From the NCBI RefSeq assembly GCF_004364635.1, contig NZ_SOAX01000001.1:576864-640863 (forward strand): a DNA stretch of 64,000 nucleotides. Direction: 5' to 3'. Shown piece by piece: positions 16,560 through 24,104 of this stretch; the first letter of the stretch is position 1, and every line of letters starts with the position of its first letter. The notes beneath the pieces were generated by a model, which searched no databases, was not told the origin of the DNA, and saw only the letters and a program-made list of their open reading frames with translations. The DNA comes from Halospina denitrificans. GTDB taxonomy: Bacteria; Pseudomonadota; Gammaproteobacteria; Pseudomonadales; Oleiphilaceae. The translations under genes and the position numbers were made by a program.

Positions 16560-19094
16560 TTAAGCGTCATTCTTGATAAATGTAATATCGAAAAAGACGA
16601 GGACGACTCCGGTGACCTTGTCGTCCAGGTCCTTGTAGGGCCGTATTGAAATCGAGTAGAGGTTACTGTCGTTGTCGGAGGCCTCAATGGTCTGGGATTC
16701 GCCCTGATCAATGACGGTGCAGATGATTGTCCGCAGATCCGGGAGATTGAGGTTCGGGCTGAGGTCGCTGAAGGGGCGCCCCACATCGGTATCGATGAGG
16801 TTCAGCAGGGGTTTCGCCAGGGAGGTGAACTGGCGCACCTCCAGATCCCGGTTCAGCATCAGTACCGGTAGCTGAACACTGCTCAACAGGTTGCGCAGGT
16901 CGGCGTTAACCAGTGCCAGGTCGCTGTTGCGCGCCTCAAGTTCGTCGTTGAGCGTCGCCAGCTCTTCATTGGTCGACTGCAGCTCCTCCTGGGCGCTTTC
17001 CAGCTCCTCGTTGGTGCTCTGAAGCTCTTCGTTGGCGGACTGGATCTGTTCGCTGGCGTTCTGCAGCTCTTCGTTGGTGGCGACATGGTCGTTGATCACG
17101 GACTTGAGCTCGCGACGCGCCCGGTACAGCTCCGATTCCAGCTCCTTGATCCGTTGATTGCCCGCTGCCGGCTCGCCGTTTTCGTCATCGACAGGCGCGG
17201 GTTCAGGGGCCAGGGAAGGCTCGGGGTGAGTGTCGGCAAACAGGACGAGATAGTAGCTGTCCTCGGCGCCCTCCTGGGACAGCGGCTGCACAACAATCCG
17301 TGTGGTTTTCCGTTCCTCCTTGAGATTAAAGCGAACCTCGGGTGTATCAACCCGGTCCTGGGTTTCCTTTGCCCTGGCCAGGGCGTTTCGCAGATCCACC
17401 AACAGGTCGCGCTGAGCCATCTTGAGCAGCTTGAGGCTGACTGAGCCCGGCGCCGGCTCAATGAAGGGGCCGGTCTGACCGATGAAGCGGCAGATCGTCA
17501 GCTCAGCATCCACGATCACCCCGGGAGGGCTGAATTCGTCGAGGATGATCTGTTCGGCCTGCTTCTGGATGCTCTGTTCGCGTTTCATGGTCTCTGGAGG
17601 GCTCCCTGCCCGCGCGTTATGGACTGAGGGCATCTGGCGTAAGGGGCGCGGAAGCGCATGCCTTCCGGCTTTCTTGGCGTAGATTTTCTGCTTCTGGTCA
17701 ACGACCGAGAAGTAGCTGTCTCCGTTGGAGATTGACTCTGACTTGCCCAGCACGAGACGCCCCCAGGGGTAGAGGGCAAAGTGGAAGAGGCCAAATAAGC
17801 GCGACTGCAGCGACCCATCGAGATAGATCAGCAGGTTGCGGCAGCTTATCAGGTCGAGCCGGGCAAAGGGCGGGTCCTGGGTGACGTCCTGTTCCGAAAA
17901 GATGCAATAGCCGCGTATTTTCTTCTTCACCTGATAGTGGCCCTGAGCCGTATTGACAAAATAACGGTGAAGCCGCGAGCGGGTGAGCAGAGCAACCTGC
18001 TGTGCGGTATAGACACCAGCCCTGGCGGTTGCGATGGCTGCACTGTCCAGATCGGTTGCAAAGATCTGAACCGGAACCTCCAGGTCGTTTTCGTCCAGGT
18101 ACTCCGCGATAATAATCGCCAGTGAATAGGCTTCTTCACCGGTTGAACAGCCTGGGACCCAGACTCTCAGGCCTTCGCCTTTCTCTTTGTGCTCAAGCAG
18201 GTGAGGCAGGACCTCACGCTTGATTTCATCGAACACTTCCGGGTCACGGAACAGGGCCGTGACGTTGATCAGAAAGTCCTGTGCAAGGGTGGCGCGTTCA
18301 TTGGCGTCGTTGCGAAGCAGTTCGAGGTACTGCGCGTCCTTTTGCGTGTGTTTGAGCAGCATTCGGCGCCGGATTCGCCGCTGGATGGTGCTTTGCTTGT
18401 AGTGCGAGAAGTCGAAACCGGAATGCTGCCAGAGCAGCTTCAGCATCGCCTGAATAGAGCGCTTATCGGTTGGTTCAGCCCCCAGGTCCTGGGCCAAAGG
18501 GTGATCGCGCAGAGCCGCCAGTTTCTGTGCAATGGCGGCGGGCGCCAGAACCATGTCCACGCTCCCGGCATTGATGGCGTGAGCTGGCATCTGTGCGAAC
18601 TCCGCGCTCTCGCTGTCCTGGGCAAAGGTGATGCCGCCCGCCGACTTGATGTGCTTGAGGCCTTCGGTCCCATCGCTGCCTGAACCCGATAGCAGCACAC
18701 CAACGGCACTCGGACCCTGACTTTCGGCAACCGAAATGAGCAGGTCGTCGATCCTCGCCTGGTGGGCGTTCTGGGAATCAAAAGCGTGGAGCACCATGTG
18801 CCCATTTTCGAAAAGCGCCGTTCTGCCGGGCGGTACCACATGGATGTGATTCGGTTGTGGCGTGGCATTGTCGGCCATCTCGACCACCGGCATGGCCGTG
18901 CGCGACTGCAGGAGGGGAGCCAGCATCGTCTTGTGATCCGCCTTCAGGTGTTGCATCACCAGAAAGCTGTAACCGGTGTCCGTTGGCAGGTTTTCAATCA
19001 GCTCGTAAATGGCCTTGAGTCCTCCGGCGGAGGCGCCAATAACAACAATCAGGGGAGGTTCTGAGGCGGACACGATGATCCTCACAATAGCCAT
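16560..19094 (-). CDS. CheB-CheR-PAS fusion signalling protein
   Basis: This 844-residue protein joins a CheB methylesterase domain (about 12-190; GASAGG with Ser22, QHLKADH and SGSGSDGTEG as triad regions), a CheR methyltransferase (about 215-480; SAM motif VPGCSTGEEAYSLA), a long coiled coil full of NEELQSTNEELES-type repeats (about 640-730) and a C-terminal PAS domain. It has no receiver, histidine kinase or cyclase domain. No chemoreceptor, CheA or CheW gene lies nearby, so it is an orphan outside a chemotaxis cluster. The next gene on the same strand is the PAS-GGDEF-EAL protein. Similar CheB-CheR-PAS proteins are known, but their substrates are mostly unproven. Confidence 0.9.
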   Translation of the reverse strand: MAIVRIIVSASEPPLIVVIGASAGGLKAIYELIENLPTDTGYSFLVMQHLKADHKTMLAPLLQSRTAMPVVEMADNATPQPNHIHVVPPGRTALFENGHMVLHAFDSQNAHQARIDDLLISVAESQGPSAVGVLLSGSGSDGTEGLKHIKSAGGITFAQDSESAEFAQMPAHAINAGSVDMVLAPAAIAQKLAALRDHPLAQDLGAEPTDKRSIQAMLKLLWQHSGFDFSHYKQSTIQRRIRRRMLLKHTQKDAQYLELLRNDANERATLAQDFLINVTALFRDPEVFDEIKREVLPHLLEHKEKGEGLRVWVPGCSTGEEAYSLAIIIAEYLDENDLEVPVQIFATDLDSAAIATARAGVYTAQQVALLTRSRLHRYFVNTAQGHYQVKKKIRGYCIFSEQDVTQDPPFARLDLISCRNLLIYLDGSLQSRLFGLFHFALYPWGRLVLGKSESISNGDSYFSVVDQKQKIYAKKAGRHALPRPLRQMPSVHNARAGSPPETMKREQSIQKQAEQIILDEFSPPGVIVDAELTICRFIGQTGPFIEPAPGSVSLKLLKMAQRDLLVDLRNALARAKETQDRVDTPEVRFNLKEERKTTRIVVQPLSQEGAEDSYYLVLFADTHPEPSLAPEPAPVDDENGEPAAGNQRIKELESELYRARRELKSVINDHVATNEELQNASEQIQSANEELQSTNEELESAQEELQSTNEELATLNDELEARNSDLALVNADLRNLLSSVQLPVLMLNRDLEVRQFTSLAKPLLNLIDTDVGRPFSDLSPNLNLPDLRTIICTVIDQGESQTIEASDNDSNLYSISIRPYKDLDDKVTGVVLVFFDITFIKNDA

Positions 19095-19324
19095 GATCCA
19101 TGGGCCAGCCAGCCAGCCTTCAGCCGCGCTGGGCGATCCTTACCTGTCGATGGTACACGGAAGGCGGCGAATGGACTATGGAGGCATTCCTTGGTGATAC
19201 AGCCCGAAACCTGATCTAGACTGAAAAAGGGCTGGAGTCAGGTGGTACCTGATGGCTGGAACAGGTCGGGCTTGCGAGCCTGTTTTCGGGGTATAGTGGA
19301 CTGTTTTCTGGTCAGGAGCCGTGA

Positions 19325-20377
19325 ATGCATCCGCCACTGGGCATTATTGAAGGGTTCTACGGGCCGCTCTGGTCCTGGGAGGCGCGGCGGCGTGTGATGG
19401 AACGGCTGGCTCCCCATGGGTTTTCGTTCTATCTCTATGCGCCCAAGGGTGATCCCCTGCTTCGGGAGGAGTGGTACAACCCTGTGCCCCCGGAGGTCCA
19501 CAAACAGCTGGGCGACTTTGCCCGTGCCTGCCAGGGGCAGGGTGTTCGTTTCGGAATTGGGTTGAGCCCGTTGGGGGCACTGGAATCCTTTGATGAGGTG
19601 ATCAAACAGGCGTTGCTGCAGCGGCTGCGGTTTTTCGACGGGATTGGCGTCCAGGACCTGGCCATCCAGTTTGATGACGCGCTTGCGGACCTTCCGGACC
19701 TGGCCGCCCGTCAGGTCGGGTTGGTGCACTGGGTGCGCGAGCATTCCGCTGTGGAACGGATCATCCTCTGCCCGAGTTACTATTCTGAGGACCCCATGCT
19801 GGATGCGCTTTTCGGGCTTCGTCCGGAGGGGTATCTGGAGACGCTGGGGCAGTCACTGGATCCTGATATCGAGGTTTTCTGGGCCGGCGAGGAAATCTGT
19901 TCCCGCCAGTGGTCACCGGGGCACCTGGAACGCGTCGCCGAGCGTCTCCAGCGGCGTCCCTTCCTGTGGGACAACTACCCCGTGAACGACAACGATGCCA
20001 TGGCCAACCACCTCCACCTGCGCGGCTTCACCGGCCGTCCGGCGAGCATCGGGCCGCTGTGTTCCGCCCATGGGATCAACCCCGCTCTGCAACCCATGCT
20101 CTCCTGCATCCCCGCGCTCACCCTGGCGGCCAGTTACCGCAGGGGCGACGCCTACGAGTACATGGAGTCCACCCTGGCCGCGATGGTTGAGGTGCTTGGG
20201 GAGTCCCTCGCCGCCCAGCTGTTCGCGGACCTGCCCGTGCTCCAGGACGCCGGTCTGCACGCCCGCGACTCCGAAAAGCATCGCCTGCGCTCGGTCTATG
20301 CGGGCTGGGATCATCCTGCCGCGCGGGAAGTGCTGGCATGGCTCGACGGGGATTATTGGCTCAGCATTGCCCGGTAG
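19325..20377 (+). CDS. GH84 beta-N-acetylglucosaminidase-like protein, cytoplasmic
   Basis: A 350-residue protein with GH84 signatures: GIIEGFYGPLWSWEARRRVM at the start, YAPKGDPLLREEW, the catalytic Asp pair in IQFDD (Asp117, Asp118), and LWDNYPVND. GH84 contains O-GlcNAcases and bacterial beta-N-acetylglucosaminidases using substrate-assisted catalysis. Unlike secreted bacterial hyaluronidases, it has no signal peptide and no accessory binding modules; it is only the barrel plus a short tail. A cytoplasmic role on amino sugars or glycosylated proteins is inference. Its 3' end overlaps a small minus-strand gene by 25 bases. Confidence 0.82.
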   Translation: MHPPLGIIEGFYGPLWSWEARRRVMERLAPHGFSFYLYAPKGDPLLREEWYNPVPPEVHKQLGDFARACQGQGVRFGIGLSPLGALESFDEVIKQALLQRLRFFDGIGVQDLAIQFDDALADLPDLAARQVGLVHWVREHSAVERIILCPSYYSEDPMLDALFGLRPEGYLETLGQSLDPDIEVFWAGEEICSRQWSPGHLERVAERLQRRPFLWDNYPVNDNDAMANHLHLRGFTGRPASIGPLCSAHGINPALQPMLSCIPALTLAASYRRGDAYEYMESTLAAMVEVLGESLAAQLFADLPVLQDAGLHARDSEKHRLRSVYAGWDHPAAREVLAWLDGDYWLSIAR

Positions 20378-20523
20378 GCGTTCAGCGTGCCCGTATCTTC
20401 GGATAGGTAGTCCGGCGCCAGTGCCATGAGCTGGTCCGCGACAATGGCGCGCGCCGTCGGCTTGCTGCCCCCCGGAATGATCAGCCAGGGGGTATCCGGG
20501 AATGTGTTGGGAGTGCTGGCCAT
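20353..20523 (-). CDS. Small uncharacterised protein, 56 aa
   Basis: The ATG at 20523 is preceded by AAAGGA at a suitable distance and opens a 56-residue frame: it begins MASTPNTFPDTPWLIIPGG and continues with helical sequence (TARAIVADQLMALAPDYL). Composition fits a real soluble peptide. It overlaps the end of the GH84 gene on the opposite strand by 25 bases and lies 32 bases downstream of the lipoprotein gene that ends at 20556, so it may be the last gene of that unit. I do not recognise it. Confidence 0.5.
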   Translation of the reverse strand: MASTPNTFPDTPWLIIPGGSKPTARAIVADQLMALAPDYLSEDTGTLNAYRAMLSQ

Positions 20524-20555
20524 TGCGGGGATCCTTTGGGCTTCCTGGCAGGCGG

Positions 20556-21068
20556 TTAGAGTGACTTTTCCACAACATCCGCCTTCTGGCTGACGTTGTC
20601 AGCAAGGTCCACTGTCTGCACTGTGAAATACCATGTTCCCTTATCCAGACCTACAATGGAATGCTCCATTGAACGTGTACCATCCGCTTCCACGGTCACT
20701 GAGAACCGAAGCCCGTTCCGCCTTCTTCCGTAACTGATGATGTATTGGCGTATTTCACCAGGATAGAGCCCCTCGCCATTCTCGCGATGGGTGGGTGCAT
20801 CCCAGCTCAGATTGACCTTTCCAGCAGTCCTGCTTTTGATGCTGCGGGGCGTTGCACGGCCGGTGCGTCGATATTGATCCCGGATCCTGGTGCTGGCTCC
20901 CGCCTTCAGCTTACCGCCCGAGCCGTGTGTGGACATGGTGCCTTTGTTCTTTATGTGGTGAGTCGACATGGGTCGCGGGCCGGCTTCCTGACAACCGATC
21001 AGCACAGCTACCGCGATAAGAGGGAGCGAACGAAAGAACGTTGATAATATTCTGATGACTGATTCCAT
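20556..21068 (-). CDS. Lipoprotein with fibronectin type III-like domain
   Basis: The 170-residue protein has a signal region with a lipobox-like VLIGC (Cys near 26), a basic linker (about 35-80), and a C-terminal domain with KVNLSWDAPT, YIISYGRRR and GTWYFTVQTVD, the strand pattern of fibronectin type III domains. It is expected to be anchored in the outer membrane or periplasm. No enzymatic motif. Expression upstream is from the 0.6-kb gene-free region. Family call is from the strand pattern and the LSWDAP signature. Confidence 0.7.
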   Translation of the reverse strand: MESVIRILSTFFRSLPLIAVAVLIGCQEAGPRPMSTHHIKNKGTMSTHGSGGKLKAGASTRIRDQYRRTGRATPRSIKSRTAGKVNLSWDAPTHRENGEGLYPGEIRQYIISYGRRRNGLRFSVTVEADGTRSMEHSIVGLDKGTWYFTVQTVDLADNVSQKADVVEKSL

Positions 21069-21654
21069 AATCCTGCTTCACCCTTGTGTGAGAGTTGGTT
21101 TCCCGGAATTCCATAGGGGGCAGGGGCCTACAGCCTGGCTAGCCGCTGCGCGGAGCAGCGCGCGGCGCACTGGGATGGTTCGGGGCGCGGCGTGGTGGCC
21201 CAGGGTGCGCTCGGTGCTGCCTGCTTTCGGGGGTTCCGGGCTCTGAGTAGCCCGTATTTTCTTTATTATCGGTGCCTTAGCACGACGCGGAAGTTACCAG
21301 ATCCGTGATTCGAGTGCACGGTTGGCGGGCGGGGAAACTGAGACTGGATTCACAGCAAGTGGGTATATGAATGAACCGTAAAGTTTGGTGTAGCGGTTTT
21401 ACCTCAGCCGGTTGGTCACCCCTGTTGGGGCGGTGTATTCATTCTTTTGCAACGCTTCTATTGTGATGTTCTTGGGAGAAATGCTGGCCGTTTAGGTGGA
21501 GAATGTCCTCAACGGGTACAAAACCTGGCCGCGGCGGGTAATGACGGGCGGGGGCAGGCAGGGCATTATTTGCGGGAACCGGATGCTCCGACTAATCTTA
21601 GAGTCAGTTAAGATATTTTAATGAATAACGATAAGAACGCAGGAAGGACCTGAT
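21069..21654. other. Gene-free 586-base stretch
   Basis: No supported coding frame is seen. It separates a minus-strand lipoprotein gene from a plus-strand one and must hold both promoters. The half near the first gene is GC-rich (around 21130-21240), while the rest is closer to average with AT-rich patches. GAATGAACCG at about 21370 and CGG...TTCATTC at about 21430-21445 could pair imperfectly around a CCGG-rich hairpin, so an untranslated RNA is possible but not supported by a known family. Confidence 0.3.
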
Positions 21655-22386
21655 ATGAAACATAGCGCCTTGGTGGTTTTTCTATCGGCAGTCCTGGCCG
21701 GCTGTGCCTATCAGCCCTGGGATCCCTATGGTGACGACCCGGAACGGGACCAGGCCCGGGATGAAGCGGCGGAGCAGGAAACCGACGTCTCTTCCCAGGC
21801 CGGCGCGGACGAGAGTGGTTCCGGAACGGATGACCAGGCATCATCTTCGTCGGCCCAAGAGGATGAGGAGCCGGCGAGCGCCTCGGATTCAGGGGCTGAA
21901 GCCCGGGAGCAGGAAGAAGCCGCTCAACGTCGTCGCGAGGAGCGCCGCCAGGCCGAGCGGGAGGCGGAACGGGAAGCTGAGCGTGAAGCACAACGCGAAG
22001 CTGAACGCGAGGCACAGCGTCAGGCCGAACGCGAAGCTGAGCGAGAGGCTGAGCAAGAGGCTGAGCGTGAAGCGCAGCGCCAGGCTGAACAGCAGGCTGC
22101 AAGCAGTTCCCAGAGCAGCAGCTCCGACGCTTCGGATACCTCATCCCAGACAAGCGGAAGCTCGGGCACTGGCATCACCTATATTAACCAGTCAACAGGC
22201 CCCTATTCCGATCTTACTCCCAAGGAGCATCCGCCTCTGGATGATGATGAATACAGTCGCATCCAGCAGGAACTCGAGCGCCGTGTGGGCGCCGGAGAAG
22301 ACCGGAGCAAGTACGAGGCGGAGATCGAGGTTGGTCGTCGCGAGGGTGGTGTCATGGCGTGGTTCTACCGGCGCTGGATTTACTGA
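21655..22386 (+). CDS. Lipoprotein with Glu/Arg-rich helical repeat
   Basis: A 243-residue protein with a lipobox (VLAGC, Cys17), an acidic Ser-rich linker (about 25-85), a charged repeat from about 92 to 148 built of EAER, EAQR and QAER units, a second Ser-rich linker, and a conserved-looking C-terminal tail ending MAWFYRRWIY. The repeat lacks hydrophobic heptad positions, so it is more like a single stable charged helix than a coiled coil, and could act as a rigid spacer in the periplasm. AGGAAGGA lies upstream of the start. I do not recognise a family; low-complexity proteins of this kind attract false matches. Confidence 0.7.
   Translation: MKHSALVVFLSAVLAGCAYQPWDPYGDDPERDQARDEAAEQETDVSSQAGADESGSGTDDQASSSSAQEDEEPASASDSGAEAREQEEAAQRRREERRQAEREAEREAEREAQREAEREAQRQAEREAEREAEQEAEREAQRQAEQQAASSSQSSSSDASDTSSQTSGSSGTGITYINQSTGPYSDLTPKEHPPLDDDEYSRIQQELERRVGAGEDRSKYEAEIEVGRREGGVMAWFYRRWIY
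21928..22098 (+). repeat. Coding tandem repeat for the charged helix
   Basis: Degenerate 6- and 12-base units encode alternating EAER, EAQR and QAER. Codons for Ala, Glu and Arg differ between units, so selection seems to hold the protein pattern, not an exact DNA repeat. Copy number may vary between strains. Confidence 0.7.
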
Positions 22387-22613
22387 GGTAGTTGACCCCG
22401 GTCAGCGATTCGGAAACCTGCCAGAGCTTTTCCGCCACCTCTGGATTGCGGGCGAGGCGACGAACATCCGCCTCCGCCGGCATACCCCAGAATTCCATGA
22501 ACCCATGAGGGCCGTAGTACCCGCCTGACTCCGCCAGCGCCGGTAACCAGGATGGTTTTGCCGGTCAGTTCCGGAATGTCGTCGGGTGTCCAGGGAAAGG
22601 GTGTTTTCGTCAT
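22352..22613 (-). pseudogene. Short-chain dehydrogenase with internal deletion
   Basis: The ATG at 22613 starts MTKTPFPWTPDDIPELTGKT then ILVTGAG, the normal N terminus of short-chain dehydrogenases of the retinol-dehydrogenase-like kind. Right after the cofactor glycine motif the sequence jumps, in another frame, to a typical C-terminal end (ESGGYYGPHGFMEFWGMPAE and EKLWQVSESLTGVNYL) that stops at 22352. About 200 internal residues, including the catalytic Tyr-Lys region, are missing. The junction at about 22528-22543 lies in GGCGCTGGCGG, where a short direct repeat could have driven the deletion. It cannot make an active enzyme. Confidence 0.75.
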
Positions 22614-22736
22614 GGCGTGATCCTTGAGGCGGCCCTCCCTGAATGGATTCTGGTAATCTACGGGACCAGAAATGTGGCATCAAATGCAATGGCCGGTGAA
22701 TGCTGCATCATGGACGGAAGGGACACCTGACGGGGA

Positions 22737-23642
22737 ATGGGTATGGAAGGCGACGAGCAGTACTTTGTGGATCCGGTAACCGGTGATCGGTACTACACCA
22801 TCAGCTATGCCTCGGATGAGGCGCCGGAATCCGACATTGTGCTGGTGCACGGATTACTGACCAACCCACGGTTCTGGTGGTGGGACCAGATTACCGACCT
22901 GCTTCCCTTTGGCAATGTTCACTGCATCAGTCTTACAGGGCATTATCCGTCGGAGTTGAATCAGCCGCTTCGGCGCACGATTGATGAAGCCTTTATCGTG
23001 AATATGGTGGATCGCCAGCTGCACTTCCTGGGGCTGACGGGGAAGCCGGTCATTCTTATCGGCCACTCGACGGGCGCCCTGGTCTCGCTGGTCTATGGCC
23101 TGCATATGCCCGAGCGGGTAAGGGCGCTGGGTGTGCTTTCAACCCTGTCTCACGGCATTGAAGAGGCAGGAATCTATGGATTCTTTCAGTTCCTTACCCG
23201 GCATTGCCTGCGTCCCGGTCGCTGGCTGTATGGCGTTACCCTGCGGCTGAACGGTGCGAGTCAGCGTTTTCATCGGTTACTGGTGGGGGATGTGGCTTAC
23301 GACCGCAAGACGCTGTTTGCCTACCCCGGATTTGATCAGTGGGTGGGCCGATACTTTCCCCACATCAGGGAGCTGGATGCGCGCCAGACGCTTCCATGGC
23401 TGCGGGATCTCCATGAGGTTGATGTGACCCGACGACTCAGCGCCATCCGGGTTCCGGTACTGCTGCTTTACGGGGAAAAGGATCCGTACGTGGACTGTCG
23501 TGGTGCGGAGACGATGAAGGCGCGGCTATCCGGTGCGGCGGTAACCTGTCATGTGATTGAGCGCAGCGGGCATCTCTATATGTTTGAGACCCCGGATGTC
23601 TTCCGTTCGATTGTCCGTAGCTGGCTGGAATCGGTTTGCTGA
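22737..23642 (+). CDS. Alpha/beta hydrolase
   Basis: A cytoplasmic hydrolase of 301 residues with VLVHGLLTNPRFW, nucleophile elbow GHSTGA, Asp in LLYGEKDPYVD and His in ERSGHLYMFE. The family covers esterases, epoxide hydrolases and C-C hydrolases, and the substrate cannot be told. The start could be 22737 or the ATG two codons later. A strong terminator lies just after the stop. Confidence 0.82.
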   Translation: MGMEGDEQYFVDPVTGDRYYTISYASDEAPESDIVLVHGLLTNPRFWWWDQITDLLPFGNVHCISLTGHYPSELNQPLRRTIDEAFIVNMVDRQLHFLGLTGKPVILIGHSTGALVSLVYGLHMPERVRALGVLSTLSHGIEEAGIYGFFQFLTRHCLRPGRWLYGVTLRLNGASQRFHRLLVGDVAYDRKTLFAYPGFDQWVGRYFPHIRELDARQTLPWLRDLHEVDVTRRLSAIRVPVLLLYGEKDPYVDCRGAETMKARLSGAAVTCHVIERSGHLYMFETPDVFRSIVRSWLESVC

Positions 23643-23645
23643 CAT

Positions 23646-23699
23646 AAAAAAAACCCCGCTCGAAGGCGGGGTTTTTTCAATCCGGAAGAAAACCGGATT
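23646..23699. terminator. Bidirectional terminator between hydrolase and cold-shock genes
   Basis: CCCCGC and GCGGGG, flanked by runs of A and T, form a hairpin at 23646-23677 that works in both directions. A second hairpin (AATCCGG / CCGGATT, 23679-23699) touches the cold-shock stop codon. Confidence 0.85.
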
Positions 23700-23902
23700 C
23701 AGATCGGTGTGATCTCGGAAGCCTGCGGGCCCTTCTCGCTTTGAGTCGCGGTGAAGGAAACGCGCTGGCCTTCATTGAGGGTGCGGAAACCGTCACCAAC
23801 AATGCCGGAGAAATGAGCAAAGAGGTCCTTGCCGCCGTCTTCCGGAGTAATGAAACCAAAACCTTTGCTTTCGTTAAACCACTTAACTGTACCTGTAGCC
23901 AT
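23699..23902 (-). CDS. Cold-shock protein, CspA family
   Basis: A 67-residue protein beginning [19 protein letters not shown], with RNP1 (KGFGFI) and RNP2 (DLFAHF) nucleic-acid-binding motifs. It is an OB-fold RNA chaperone. The length is standard. A long leader of about 135 bases precedes the start on the minus strand, as in temperature-regulated csp genes. Whether this copy is cold-induced or constitutive is not known. Confidence 0.95.
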   Translation of the reverse strand: MATGTVKWFNESKGFGFITPEDGGKDLFAHFSGIVGDGFRTLNEGQRVSFTATQSEKGPQASEITPI

Positions 23903-24045
23903 AATAGCCGTTCCTTAATAATTTTGATGAGCAATGCTCGGATACGCAATGAAGATCAAATCGGCGAAGCTATATGGCTAGAAGTACCGCGGAAGGATGC
24001 TCGTTAAACCAGTGCTGCTCAAACTTGACGATCTTGCTGAAAAGA

Positions 24046-24074
24046 AAGGTATGCTTAATCAGCGCTGACGTCAA
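24046..24074 (-). promoter_or_regulatory. Candidate sigma-70 promoter of the cold-shock gene
   Basis: On the minus strand TTGACG (24069-24074) and TACCTT (24046-24051) are separated by 17 bases. The -35 match is good and the -10 match partial. It would give a leader of about 135 bases before the csp start. Confidence 0.4.
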
Positions 24075-24104
24075 ACTCTTTTTTTGATTTTTCTGAACGC
24101 GGAA

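Noticed and set aside
21704-22528. Arg/Ser-rich frame overlapping the charged-helix lipoprotein gene
   Set aside because: A frame-shifted reading of the repeat; the lipoprotein frame has signal, lipobox and ribosome site.
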